Source of the DNA: Synanceia verrucosa
Lineage: Eukaryota; Chordata; Actinopteri; Perciformes; Synanceiidae
DNA length: 64,000 bases
NCBI GenBank assembly: GCA_029721515.1
Contig: CM056555.1
Span: forward strand, 2,153,001 to 2,217,000
Direction of reading: 5' to 3'
Part shown: piece by piece, positions 1-11,389 of the stretch
How positions within the stretch are numbered: position 1 is the stretch's first letter
Layout: each line of letters starts with the position of its first letter
Position numbers and translations under genes: made by a program
The notes under the pieces: model-generated
What the model was told of the DNA's origin: nothing
The model's input: only the letters and a program-made list of their open reading frames with translations
Databases searched by the model: none

Positions 1-165
1 CAAGGGAGCAGCCTTTATCTGAGGAGAACAAAAGTTGTAGCCTCATAGGTGGGCTCCTCCCCACATCCACACCTAGTAATTCAGCCTCCTTTACCGCCCC
101 CAGAATATATACATATGAATATATATACACCATGCCAAGTACGTTTTCAGACAGCTGGAACCAAG

Positions 166-1276
166 ATGAGGGCACTTGTGGTGTTGCTTTTTGTGGTTTT
201 GTGCTGCAGTCTATCCAAACAACAACTCATATCCAAATGTCAACTGAAGGACGAGTTAAAGGAGAAACTGGGGCTGACCGAGCACATACTGGCCAAAAGT
301 AAGCACTTACTTTTTTTTACATTAGAAACATGGCTTTAAAAGATCCAGTGTGTCATATTTCAGGGGATCTATTAGCAGAGATGGAATATAACGTTCATGT
401 TTGTATTTTCATCAGCGTCTAATCACCGGAAAATAAGAATTATTGTGTTTTTATTAGCTACAGTAGCCCAGAACACACTTTTGGGTTTTTAGATTATCTG
501 AAGTATTTGACGTATTATTACAATGATGGCACTCAATCGTTGTATTTTAAAAATATGTCAGCGGTACTCAGAGAGTTAATATGTGTCTGAACACTTTAGA
601 TTAAAAGTTGTTACGAGGGTAGCATCACAATAAAGCTCACCTTATACTCAAAATCCACTGGGTTCATCCTCTGGAGATTTCTTTTATACCAGTAGAAGTT
701 TTGGGTTGATTGAGGGAGGTTAGGTGATCGGAAAGTCAGCGATCGTCCTCTGGAGATAATTCATTTCTTGCATACCAGTCGAGGTTTTGGCTGATAGTGG
801 TGCTGGAGGAAGTTTAGAGATCGTCTTCTGGATATTCAAAATGAACTGAATCCGCTGTTTCTCCACCCTCAGTCATCTGTCACGTGGAGCTGGCCTCAAG
901 TTTTAACACCAGTGCGGTGAAACAGCTGGATGAGGAGGCCTGGAAGCTCTACGGACTCTTCCAGCTCAGCGATCACCTGGTCTGCAGCGACGGCACGACT
1001 CCGTCTCCCAACATCTGTGGGATGGACTGCAGCTGTGAGCTAACAGCAGAGAAATGTCACATTTTAACTTTAACACTGACATCTAACACAGATTTACACA
1101 GAAGATGAGGGCCAGATCAAATGAAATCATTATGCTTTTTAGTGTTTGGTTCGCTGGATGAAATTGATGAACCTGTTTTCTTCCCAGACTTGATTGATGC
1201 CAACAGAGAAGATGACGTCGACTGTCTGCAGCAGATCTTCAAATATCTCATGTAAGTTTGTCTTCCTTCACAGTGG

Positions 1277-1307
<31 letters not shown>

Positions 1308-1887
1308 CTTTATTTATATAGCACTTTTCATACAAGAAAGCAGCTCAAAGTGCTTTACATCATAGGCTGCAGGCTGCGATTTTTTTAATATTAATTTTAG
1401 TGTGTTTTGTTCAATATGTTTTGCCTCATTCACTCCCTTTCTTTGTTAATCAAACTCTCTTATCTTTCACACACAGTTGACTCTGTTTCATTTAATTTTT
1501 TAAAGCTGGAGCCAGTAGCAGGAGTTGAAAATTAAATTTTGAATTGTAAATTTTTCTAAATTATGAATGGTGCCTTAGTTTTTTTTTTCAGTGTTTCACT
1601 TCCTACTAAGCCTATAACTAAAAACTAAAAATTGTGTATTTTACCACAGGAAATATATGTTTTGGGGGCCCCACAGCAAAGAGTTAATAAGAATGTAAGT
1701 TATATCTGATCTGTCATTGAAAATGTGACCTTTTAATTAAATTGCATGTTTCATTAATTACAGTTTAATCAATATTTAACATGAAATAACGTGTTGATCT
1801 CTTCTGGTTATTTGCAGGATCAAGCTCATCTTTCAGGATGAGTGCCGCGATGCGAACTCTGTTGAGTATTTCGCTGAGTGTCACTGA
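166..1887 (+). CDS. C-type lysozyme / alpha-lactalbumin-like secreted protein, catalytic residues lost
   Basis: Coding exons are 166-298, 873-1034, 1188-1251 and 1818-1887 (429 nt, 142 aa), with intron phases 1, 1, 2 and GT-AG borders; four exons is the usual lysozyme C layout. Residues 1 to about 19 (MRALVVLLFVVLCCSLS) form a signal peptide. The mature part has exactly eight cysteines in lysozyme C spacing. Against lysozyme C, the region after the second mature Cys reads CHVELASSFNT where the family has CLAKWESGYNT, so catalytic Glu35 is Ala. The segment AWKLYGLFQL replaces STDYGIFQI, so catalytic Asp (52/53) is Leu. The loop DANREDDVDC keeps the Dx(D/N)xxDD calcium-binding pattern of alpha-lactalbumin and calcium-binding lysozymes. 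It is therefore probably a secreted, calcium-binding, non-hydrolytic member of GH22. Its function is unknown. The upstream ATG at 49 has no signal peptide; 166 fits the family. An AATAAA lies near 1969. Confidence 0.82.
1276..1372. repeat. Dispersed fish repeat (LINE 3' end-like) with (AATC)n
   Basis: An (AATC)n run is followed by AAACTTTATTTATATAGCAC and a stretch ending AAAGTGCTTTACAT. This sequence is very common in fish introns and resembles a retroposon 3' tail. It lies in intron 3 of the lysozyme-like gene, just after the exon 3 donor. Confidence 0.5.
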
Positions 1888-2570
1888 AAACTTTTGTCAA
1901 ATCACTGATGATTCATGACAATAATAAGTGAAACATGTAGCTCTTACTGTTGTCTTTATATCATCCTAAAATAAAAATGACAATGACTACAAACAGAAAT
2001 TATCTTTTATTATTATTTTATATACATGTAAAGATTTTTAAATTTAATGTGTCACACAACTACTGTTTATAGGTCAAAATATCTTTATTTTTTAATAAAT
2101 ACCTGTTTAATAAACAGCTCTTACACCCACCAAATGAGAAAAGGCCGCCCTATATAATCATTTTGAAACAGCAGCTTTGCTGTGTGATTTAAATGATGCT
2201 CAATATGAAGATTTCCCCTTTTTGTTCGTGTTATAAATGTAGTAATATGTATATTCTTCTTTGTAAATGCTCAAAGTTTATCTTATATAGTCGTTCCTAC
2301 TCTATTAATTTTGCTGGTTCAAATATAATTTAATGGTGGCAAATGTCAGATTTGTTCTAATATCACCATAAAACATCTATAATTTAAAGCTATGCAGCCT
2401 GTTCTCTGTCCATTTTGACTTGTCACCACTAGAGGTCATAGTTCACTCTATAAGTGTCACTGCACTCATCAGACCATCACTCTCTTTCTGACACGCTCTT
2501 TTTATTTCCACTGTTTTTGGTTTTTAATGAAATATCCTGACAGTTTGATGTGATGAAATGAAAGTTGCTC
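1888..2570. other. 3' flank of lysozyme-like gene, no gene seen
   Basis: AT-rich sequence with the probable polyadenylation signal near 1969 and no coding signal on either strand. Confidence 0.5.
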
Positions 2571-3640
2571 TAGATATTCATGGTGCCCAAAGGATGAACC
2601 ACAGTGTTTAGAAGAAGAAGAAGAAGAAGAATTCCTTTATTGATCCCTCAATGAGGGAAATTACATATTTTTTTGTAATTTTTTGTAATTTTGTAATTTT
2701 TTTTTGTGTTTTTGTCATTCTGTAACTTTTTCTTCTCTTGGCCGACGGTCGATGAATTCTACTGACTTCACTGATCCTGTGATGTGTCCTTTATCGCCAA
2801 CATCACTTTGACATTTCTTTTCCTTTAGTCAAATGTCTCAGTTATTTTAGGATTGCCATGCCATATTTGGTACAGATATTCATGATCCCCAGAGGAGGAA
2901 TCCAACCAACTTTGGTGGGTACTTGATTTTTTCTCTGGTGTCATCAGCAGCTTGACATGTTTTAACCTTCAGTGAAATACCTTGATAATTTTTTGATGGA
3001 TTATAATGACGTTTGGTTCAGTTGTTCATGATCCCCAGAGGAGGAATCCAAGTGACTTCGTTGGGCACTTTTCCTCTGGTATATATCTTCACAGCTATTT
3101 AATGTATTGGAATGGAATTTGGTGCAGATATTCATGGTGCACAGAGGATGAATCACAGTCTTTTTTGGGATTCTTTAACTTTTTGTCTAGTGCCACAAAA
3201 CGAGGTTTCCTTTGATGTATCTCTTAAGTGCCACCATGAGGCTGACATTTTATCCTTGAGCCCCATGACTTTCAGCTGAGATATTCATGATCCCCAGAGG
3301 ATGAATCATAGCGACAGCAGCTCAGCTGTTAGTGAAATGCCTTGACAACTATTCAGTTTCTTGGGATGAAATTTGGTACAGATGTTCATGGTGCACAGAG
3401 GATGAATAATTTCTGTGACTTGTTAACTTTTTCCTCTATTTTAACATTTGGCTGATAGCGTCTCTCTGACGTTTTCCTCTAGCGCCACCCTGAGGTTGAC
3501 AGTTTTTCCTTTAGTGTCTCAGCTACTGTTGAATGTTTGTAATTTGTTTCCAGACGCTTCTGAACAATCCTTCGAGTTTCCATTTAGTGCCACCATCAGT
3601 TCAAATGTGGTAAAAATGCCATTTTACTTCAGTCTCAGAA
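2571..3640. repeat. Diverged direct repeats around 'TTCATGGTGC(A/C)CAGAGGATGAA'
   Basis: At least five degenerate copies of a module occur (near 2575, 2875, 3025, 3130, 3275 and 3385). The module reads roughly 'aaatttggtacagatattcatgatccccagaggatgaat', followed by 'gacttt' and a pyrimidine stretch. Copies are spaced about 100-200 bp apart and differ at many positions, so this is an old amplified element. A (GAA)n tract and a LINE-tail-like 'cctttattgatccctcaatgagggaaatt' sit at 2611-2670. The short open frames here are not genes. Confidence 0.6.
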
Positions 3641-4061
3641 TGTAATTGTTATTCACTAAGTGACAGTAAATTGCTAACGTGACTCCTTTAAACTGCATTT
3701 ATTGATGTTTGATCACTAAAGGATTCGAAACAATCCAACACAAAGACTCATCCAGAAGACACAGAGCAACATTTTCATCCCACTGGGAGTCATGTTTGTG
3801 TCCATCATCTGATGAGAATGAGCCCAATATTTAGCTCTGGTTTGTTCTGCAATATACAGAAAATATCCAATAATAAATATGTTTCACCTTCTCAACACAA
3901 AGTTCAATGTGCCGTAAACTACAAACTAAAAGAGGCTAAAAAGCTCAGTAGAGCTGCAGACTTACAGTGAGTACACAGACAACAAACATATAAAAACACC
4001 AAATATTGGAGCAGTAATGTCTTTTTACACTTTTTACACTTAAAGGGTAAATTCTGAATTG

Positions 4062-4544
4062 TTCAACCTGGACCCTATTTTGTCTGATCCAGTGCTAAAT
4101 ATTTAATTCACGTCTACTAAAAGTTCTTGTTTTTGCCACGACAGGCTCTGATTGTTGGTAAATAAATGTCTGACAACATTATGGAAAGAGTCTCGTTCTG
4201 AAATGTGTTGCTGGAAGACAGTGGTGGGATAATAGAGGAATATATCCATAATGGAAACGAGAGTTTGTTGAGTTTTAGAAAAGAAAACACAGATGAGTGT
4301 TCAATGTTCAATGTCGTGGTTGAATATTTAGATTATTCTCACAATGTGGCCGGGGTCTTTGATTTATTGAGTTCACGGATGTTCAGATTTCACAGTTTCA
4401 GCCTGTCAGCGGTAGAAACAAACACTTTTAGTGGACATAATGTCACCATTGATGCGTCTCATCTGCAGCCCTCTCTTTCAATACTGGACCAGTTTCAGAA
4501 ACTGTCGGCCATCAGACATAAAAACGTGCAGGGTCCAGGTTGAA
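4062..4544. mobile_element. Putative short element with inverted ends TTCAACCTGGACCCT
   Basis: The 15-mer TTCAACCTGGACCCT at 4062-4076 is repeated as a perfect inverted copy at 4530-4544. The 483 bp between hold no recognisable protein; the 112-codon open frame is unlike any family I know. A non-autonomous DNA element or a fixed fish repeat is likely. I could not confirm a target duplication. Confidence 0.45.
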
Positions 4545-4573
4545 AAATGTCATAGTTGCCCCTAAAGGCCTCA

Positions 4574-6781
4574 TCACACATATCGCCCGCTGGCCTTGAG
4601 CTCCGGACACAGCTTGGCCTCCAGGTCCTCTATCCTTATTGACTCCACGTCTTTGGAGCTGGAAAGGCTGGCGGCCCGGGTGATCTTAGTGAGCGTTTCC
4701 TCGTAGGGTGGCGGCAGGTAGACCATGACGAAGACTCCATCCGAGCCGTCGGAGCTGGTGCTGGTATGGCGCTCTGCGTTCCTGGTCAGGGAGGAGAGGA
4801 ACTCGGCGTTGCCCTCGGCGTCCTGCAGGTCCAGAGCGATGACGTTGGCCAGGCTCAGCTTGCTGCGGGAACACCGGCGGCAGACCAAACCGACCAGGAG
4901 GCCGAGCAGGAGGACGGAGGCGATTGGGACGATGACGTAGAGCACCAGCTCCGTCTTCCTGTCCTCACCCAGGTCCAACTCATTCCAGTTGTGGCCCTGC
5001 AGACCAACAAAGAAGAGATAAAACATGTTTTTCTATCTCTAACAACACGGGTTTGTCACGTCCATCACAGCCAGTGTTCAGTTCAGCTCAATGTAAACCC
5101 AGTAAACACACAGAGAAAGTAAAGTAAGAAAATAAAGACTACATTAACTCTTTGAATGCTCGCCCTTTTTTTAAAACAGAAAGTACCTTGTGCCCATTTT
5201 CAGTCATATTTCTAGACCCACAGAATATTTTGTACTATGTCTCTGAAAACACTGAATAGCTCAAATGAAAGAAGAGACTCTCTATTTCATCATGAAAAAA
5301 ATGTTTGTTTTTACCTTGTTCCATTCTTGTTTTATCAGAGGTAGAGTAGAGGACACTTTCACCAAAATCACCACTTTTTCTCCACATTCTGTTTGTTTTG
5401 CTCTCTAATCTCGATCGTCTCCACTTCCTGTTTTGATCTCTGTGGTGTATACTGTCTCTTTATGCTCTGACTACAAATCCCAGAAGCCCCAAAATTACTC
5501 ACAGGGATTTCTATTCATTTCTACTATTCACTGTGACGTACTGTACTCCTGCTGTCTTTATTACACCAGTTACTCCTCTGTGTTCACTCAGCTTGTTCAC
5601 TAATATTCTTTATAAGATGATCTGGTTTGTTGCTTATTTAGACTTTTAAACATTTTTATAAGCTCTTATTGTTATTGTTGCTCAGTCCACTTTGTTGCTT
5701 TTACACTGTAAATTTGTGGGATGAATAAAGGATTATCTTATTTTACTTACCTTAAGTTAAAGAAGATTTTCAAGCACTACACATCTAGCTGTGATGCATA
5801 GATGTGATGCACATTGAGCATCATAACACCCTGTACTCTTTGGTTTTCAGAGAAAAATACTGTCACAGATTCAGAGTCAATCTGCAGATCGGCTCGTCGT
5901 CACAAATTACAAACTCTGAGTCTGATTGAGACGCTGCAGGCCTCCAGCTGAGAGGGAACAACATGCTCACATCTGCTCAGACTGTCCCAAATTCCCCCTG
6001 TCTCAGTTTTTCTAGCAATTAGTTAATGCTGCCTGGATGACCCAGCAGCACACTGCAGACTCTGGTCCTCTGAGGGCTTTAATTCTCAGTGCCACTCGGC
6101 TGCAAAGTGTTGTTGTCCAGAAAGTGTGAGAGTAAACACGAGGCTTAACGGACTCTTAAAGGAAAGAAAGACACAAAGACTCCTTTTTTTGGCTCTTCAC
6201 ATATCAATAAATCATGATGTGGCCTCATTCATAAACAGATGATCTACAGTTTTCCTGTCCTGGTCAGAAATGTAAACATGAGGAGGATTTGTCGAACTTT
6301 TCCGCCTCATGATTTCATTTTTGACCCAAAACTCTCTCATGAAGTCACCAGGATTTTTTTTAACTCTGTTTTCAAGAGTAAAGTGTATGGCGTATAAATG
6401 ATGCTACATTTTAAACTTAAAGACAATCAATACATCCCCCCATTGGGGGAAACCTAAATGTTACAGCAGCGTAAACAAGTTATAAAAAAGAAAAACAACA
6501 AAACAGCAATCATAAAATAACAGAATAAGTAATATTAATTATTTGCAGTAATACATTAGAAACTATGAACATGACTTGATTTGAAACTCATGCGAGGTGA
6601 TGATTTGCTGAAAGACAACGATGGAATGAAAACTAATTTAAGTGACCTTATATTTGTCAGATTTTTCTCTGCTCTTACTCACCTGTTTGTCCTGTGTTGA
6701 AGGTGATCCGGTCACCCAGTCATACGAGCCTCTGCCAGCCGATCCAAACCTCATCCAGCTGCTCTCCAGAAGTGTCCTCAT
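4574..6781 (-). CDS. smim28: Small integral membrane protein, SMIM28-like
   Basis: There are two coding exons: 6683-6781 (33 codons, phase 0 donor GTGAGT) and 4574-4996 (140 codons plus stop), giving 173 aa. The start MRTLLESSWMRFG followed by SAGRGSYDWVT resembles the conserved SMIM28 N-terminus (SSWxxFGxAGRGxYxW). After an acidic linker there is one membrane helix (about residues 49-69, LVLYVIVPIASVLLLGLLVG) followed by a CRRCSRSK stop-transfer/palmitoylation-like patch. The cytoplasmic tail has a PPPY motif (YLPPPYEE), a likely WW-domain ligand also seen in the human relative as PPSYEE. The molecular role is not established. The exon 2 acceptor is CTGCAG at 4997-5002. Intron 1 (4997-6682) contains a TTAA-flanked repeat. 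The annotation rests on similarity at both ends of the protein. Confidence 0.72.
5144..5560 (-). mobile_element. TTAA-flanked (piggyBac-like) MITE, copy 1
   Basis: Starting TTAACTCTTTGAATGC at 5144, this stretch matches, as reverse complement, much of 24606-25062. Shared segments include AAAGTACCTTG, CATATTTCTAGACCCACAG, TGTTTTATCAGAGGTAGAG and CTCTTTATGCTCTGACTACA. The right end is poorly defined and may be truncated. The element has no coding capacity. It lies in the smim28 intron. Confidence 0.5.
5561..6682. other. smim28 intron 1, remainder
   Basis: A LINE-tail-like piece (near 5700-5745, GGGATGAATAAAGGATTATC) and another at 6420-6475 (CCCCCCATTGGGGGAAA). The block 5925-6130 is less AT-rich and non-repetitive, a possible regulatory stretch, but nothing definite can be named. 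Confidence 0.35.
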
Positions 6782-7142
6782 GATGCTCAGGTGACGGAGG
6801 TGGTGGATGGAGAAAAGTGTGTTTGTAGAGTAAATAGATGGTGATCAGCTCAGAGCATCCAGTGGAGTAAACAGAGCAGAGAGCCAGGGAGGGGAGGGTT
6901 GATGGTCAGTGTGGAGGGGGTGGTGAGGGAGGGTGGGATGGGTGGGTTGATGGAGTCTGATCGAGGATGGAGGGGAGGTGGGGGTGAGGGGTGCACGAGC
7001 TAAGCAGCTGCTCACATGGCGACACATGCAGCAGAGCGACAGGATTCAGGCCAATGATGGGATTTAGAAATGTGCAGCTGCCCTGCATCATAGAGAGAAA
7101 GAGAGAGAGAGAGAGAGAGGCAGTGAAAGACAAAGGCCTCCT
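6782..7142. other. 5' flank of smim28
   Basis: Contains a GGGTGG-rich purine/pyrimidine-asymmetric tract (6885-6995) and a (GA)n microsatellite at 7091-7120. No coding exon seen. Confidence 0.4.
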
Positions 7143-8114
7143 AAGATCAACGTCTTCAGATCAACGTCTTTAGATCAATGTCTTTAGATCAACGTCTACA
7201 GATCAGTGTCTTCAGATCAATGTCTTTAGATCAATGTCTTTAGATCAACGTCTACAGATCAGTGTCTTCAGATCAATGTCTTCAGATCAACGTCTTCAGA
7301 TCAACGTCTTTAGATCAACGTCTTTAGATCAACGTCTTCAGAGCAACATCTTCAGATCAACATCTTTAGATCAACGTCTTCAGATCAATGTCTTTAGATC
7401 AATGTCTTCAGATCAACGTCTACAGATCAACGTCTTCAGAGCAACATCTTTAGATCAACGTCTTTAGATCAACGTCTTCAGAGCAACATCTTCAGATCAA
7501 CATCTTTAGATCAACGTCTTCAGATCAATGTCTTTAGATCAACATCTTCAGATCAATGTCTTTAGATCAACGTCTTCAGAGCAACATCTTTAGATCGATG
7601 TCTTTAGATCAACGTCTACAGATCAACATCTTCAGAGCAACATCTTTAGATCAATGTCTTTAGATCAACATCTTCAGATCAACATCTTTAGATCAACATC
7701 TTCAGATCAATGTCTTTAGATCAACGTCTTCAGATCAATGTCTTTAGATCAATGTCTTTAGATCAACGTCTTCAGATCAATGTCTTTAGATCAATGTCTT
7801 TAGATCAACGTCTTCAGAGCAACATCTTTAGATCAATGTCTTCAGATCAACGTCTACAGATCAACATCTTCAGACCAACATCTTTAGATCAACGTCTTCA
7901 GATCAATGTCTTTAGATCAATGTCTTCAGATCAACGTCTTTAGATCAACGTCTTCAGAGCAACATCTTTAGATCAATGTCTTCAGATCAACGTCTTTAGA
8001 TCAACGTCTTCAGAGCAACATCTTTAGATCAATGTCTTTAGATCAACGTCTACAGATCAATGTCTTTAGATCAACGTCTACAGATCAATGTCTTTAGATC
8101 AACGTCTACAGATC
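7143..8114. repeat. 14-bp minisatellite, about 69 units
   Basis: Tandem units of AGATCAACGTCTTC with common variants (CAATGTC, CAACATC, TTT/TTC/ACA ends, GAGCAA for GATCAA). Variant order suggests higher-order blocks of several units. The open frames inside (MSLDQRLQINVFRS-type) are products of the repeat, not genes. Confidence 0.9.
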
Positions 8115-8224
8115 ACCTGGGACACAACTGAGGGGAAAAAACACACTGATAGACTGAAAAATTCACATCACAAATCTGTTTTAATTGTGGAGCCAAATCT
8201 ATGATTACTCATCAACCGAGGAAA

Positions 8225-8345
8225 AACTCCCCTAAAAACTTTTAATAGGGAAATAAAATAACATAAGATAAGACAAGATAAGATAGGATGGTCCTCTTAG
8301 TCCCACAAATGGGGAAATTATCATCATTACAGCAGCAAAGTGGAT
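8225..8345. repeat. LINE 3'-tail-like dispersed repeat
   Basis: AAGATAAGACAAGATAAGATA followed by GTCCCACAAATGGGGAAATTATCATCATTACAGCAGC. This is the reverse-complement form of the AATAAAG/CCCATT tail common in fish non-LTR retrotransposons. Confidence 0.45.
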
Positions 8346-8804
8346 AAAGCAACATTATGATCCATATAAATATAAGAAGCAGCATCATCAGCAAACAAGA
8401 AGAATAAGAAGGAAAAATGTCAAAAGGAGGTCAAATATGTCAAAGGAGGTAACAAAGGAAAATAAGTAAACAATGGACCTTAGAAAAATAATAATGTAAA
8501 TCAGTAAACGTGTCTAAATAATCAAACCAGGAGAAAAACATTGTATATAAAAATAAATGAACATAACTGAAGTGTTGTGGCTTACAACAAGATTACAAGA
8601 TTGATGTGCAAGAAATTGTGCAGATGTTTAATGTTTAAATCAGGTATCAGATTACTGTGGTATAGTGGTAAGAAAAGAGAAGTACTTCATGTGAAATACT
8701 TCTTGAGTAAATGTACTCAGTCACTCTGTGTTGCACATTATGAATCTGAACCTGAGAGATCTGCACAGCTGCACGACAAGAAGCTGACCGTGTCCAACAT
8801 CTGC

Positions 8805-8807
<3 letters not shown>

Positions 8808-8843
<36 letters not shown>
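8808..8843. repeat. (GT)n microsatellite
   Basis: An uninterrupted GT dinucleotide tract in intergenic DNA. Confidence 0.9.
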
Positions 8844-8844
<1 letters not shown>

Positions 8845-9918
8845 GCTGTCAGCTGGTGGCGTGCAGCCTCTGAACTTTAATCCTCATTGAAATATTGCAT
8901 GAGAGAGAAAGAATACCTGAACGTTTTTTTTTTTATTTGATTAAATATCTATAGGAAGGATTATGCAGGAGGTTTATCCTGATTATTTGATCACTCAGGT
9001 TGATTTATTAACATCTAAATCCATTATATACTGTATGCTGTTTATTATATGCAGCAGTAACTTAAACGCTGAGTAATTTTTCTTACTAAAAAATTTTATT
9101 TTTTTTTCTAGTGCTTTCAGGCTTGGTGATGATGATGATGATGTGGAGGAAGACGATGGATATTGCTATGCAGTTAAATATTTTATCAATTTTGTTTTAC
9201 TTTTATTCATCCCTTTTAATTATTATAAAACACGATAGTAAAACTAAAAAAGAAATACATTAAAATTAAATAAAATATGTACATATATGATACAATACTA
9301 TACAGTATATACTTTTATGTTTCTCTTTTTCTTTTAATTTTTAGAAACCAAAAAGGAAAAGCAAATCAAATCAAAAGGTTTATTTTATCAGTAACTGCAG
9401 ATTTGTTCCGCTTTTATTAATATTATTGCTAATAATTATCTCTTTGTGCTCTTTTAGTTCACACAAACATCCTTTTATTTAAATTTAAACTGGTCGTGTT
9501 GATAGTTGCTCTCAACACAGCTGTGATTTAGCAGTAATGTCTTTTTTTATTTTTCCTATTTAACAATCAATCAAGGTTAATCTGCACTCACAGATGGAAT
9601 AAGTGCAGATGGATTATGGCTGCAGCAGGAACATTTTTCTGTCTGTGATCAGAGAAACGGTCAAAGATAAACGCTGCAGACAGACCATCATTAGCCTGTC
9701 TGGGTTCAGCTTTCTGGCCTTTATTATATTAATATATCAGTGATACATCAGAGCTGCTCTGAGAAAAAGACCGCTCAGAAACAGTTTAACACCGTGCTTT
9801 TTAAGTGTTTACTGATTTATAAAACTTAAACTTTTATCCACATTGTTTCCAGAGATGGAAAGCAACTTAGCACCTTTACTTAAGAGCTAACACTACTTAA
9901 TTTTGAGGTACTTTACTT
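8844..9918. other. Intergenic AT-rich DNA, no gene seen
   Basis: AT-rich with a short (GAT)n at 9128-9143. The block 9570-9720 is less AT-rich and non-repetitive and could be regulatory. No exon with plausible splice sites was found. Confidence 0.4.
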
Positions 9919-10623
9919 CAGGGCCGGGTCTAGGTGGTGTGCAGATGAGAGCGAAGCTGACTAGTGGCCCCCATAGTTATTTGTGGATGCATTAAGTTCA
10001 TTTTGGGCCCCATGAGGGAGAAATATGAGCTAGTATGTGGAGAAAAGTGAGCTAGCTTATAAACTATGGACAAAGTTAGGAATAGCTAAGAGGCTAATGT
10101 TCCAGAACTTTCCATCACATGAACCACGAACAGACCAACCTTACTTATGAAAGACCTGGGTGACAAACTGTCGACTCTTCACTTCTGTTTGAACTTTTTT
10201 CTTTTCTTTGTTTCTCTGACTTCTGAGGCATCCTGTCGTCTCCTCCTCCACTCTGTCTGTGAAAAGTTAGCTCTCTGCAGGCTGTCTGATGGAGCAGCTG
10301 GACTGAACCATTTTACATAAACAGAGAGGGGGGATGTTGAGAAATGATTCCAAAGTAAATAAACTTGGTTTTACTGCAGTAAAGAACCATATATGTATGA
10401 TTGTGAGTTTATTTCTTAGTGTCAACATGACATGACAATGATGACAAGCAATCACTGTCGGTATAGGGCGGGATGTCAGCTGCCCATCCACTCGCAAAGA
10501 AGACCCAACAGTGTCGTCTGTTATATTTTCTATTGGATAAACTTTTCCCGTCAACTTTCAATTAGCAAGACGGATATTTGGGTGGGCTGAATCCACCCCC
10601 GCCTTTGCCTAGCTCCGGCCCTG
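9919..10623. mobile_element. Non-autonomous hAT-like MITE, 705 bp, with 8-bp target duplication
   Basis: The left end CAGGGCCGGGTCTAGG (9919) is mirrored by the right end, which reads CAGGGCCGGAGCTAGG on the other strand (ending at 10623). The flanks are CTTTACTT (9911-9918) and CTTAACTT (10624-10631), an 8-bp duplication with one mismatch, as expected for hAT insertion. The interior has no transposase reading frame; the 95-codon minus-strand frame at 10267-10554 is not a known protein. Confidence 0.72.
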
Positions 10624-10631
10624 CTTAACTT

Positions 10632-11385
10632 CCACTTTCTACTACTTCATACTTCTACCCTCTAATCATTTTACATTCAATCATTAAGAAGTCAGCATTG
10701 AGATGCAGATAGCAATAACTGTGCCTTAAATATTATCTTCTCTAATGTTTTTTTTTCTATTTTATGTTTTAATCTATATTTTTTAATATTGTACTTAGCG
10801 CCATGTGGAGCAGTGCTCCTATTTCGTTGTATGCACTGTCATATAATGATTTGATTAATATTTGTTTGTTTGCATTAATACTTAAAATATCTGTGGCAAC
10901 TGATTGCCTCGAGTACTACTTGTTTCAGTGTAGATTTATACATATATATATATATATGAATATATTGTATGAAGGGATGTAATTATGTTCCAGTGCCACA
11001 TATTTCTATCACAGTGTACTAAACAAACTTCTTCTTTCTGTTAAATAAACAAGCAGCATCCAGTGTCAGTGTTTCTGCAGAGGAACATGGTGATGCCAGC
11101 CAGCGCTGATCAAACTCTGACATGTCTACAGTCCAGCTGTGAGGGGAAACATCTGTCTGGGGGGGGGTGGATTTGTCCCTGCAGGATTACTGTCCGCAGA
11201 CGGCAGCTGTAATTACTCCTCACGTGGAGCGCTGAGTGGGCAGAAATCAGAGGGCCGAGGGTCCCAGCATGCAGGGCTGCAGAGGAGGAGCATGACCTGT
11301 CATGACAGCAGCTGAGGGGAAGTAATCCTGCCGCCATCGCACGTCTCTACTCAGCTACAAACACCAGTAATTCACTGTAATTACA
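10632..11385. other. Intergenic; LINE tail and GC-richer unique block
   Basis: Positions 10790-10860 resemble a non-LTR retrotransposon 3' end (GTGGAGCAGTGCTCC, TTCGTTGTATGCACTGTCAT). Positions 11060-11345 form a GC-richer non-repetitive block with TAATTACTC and TCACGTGG. No coding exon is apparent. Confidence 0.4.
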
Positions 11386-11389
11386 CACT

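Noticed and set aside
4205..4543. 112-codon plus-strand frame
   Set aside because: Lies within a segment bounded by 15-bp inverted repeats, has no family resemblance and ends in the repeat.
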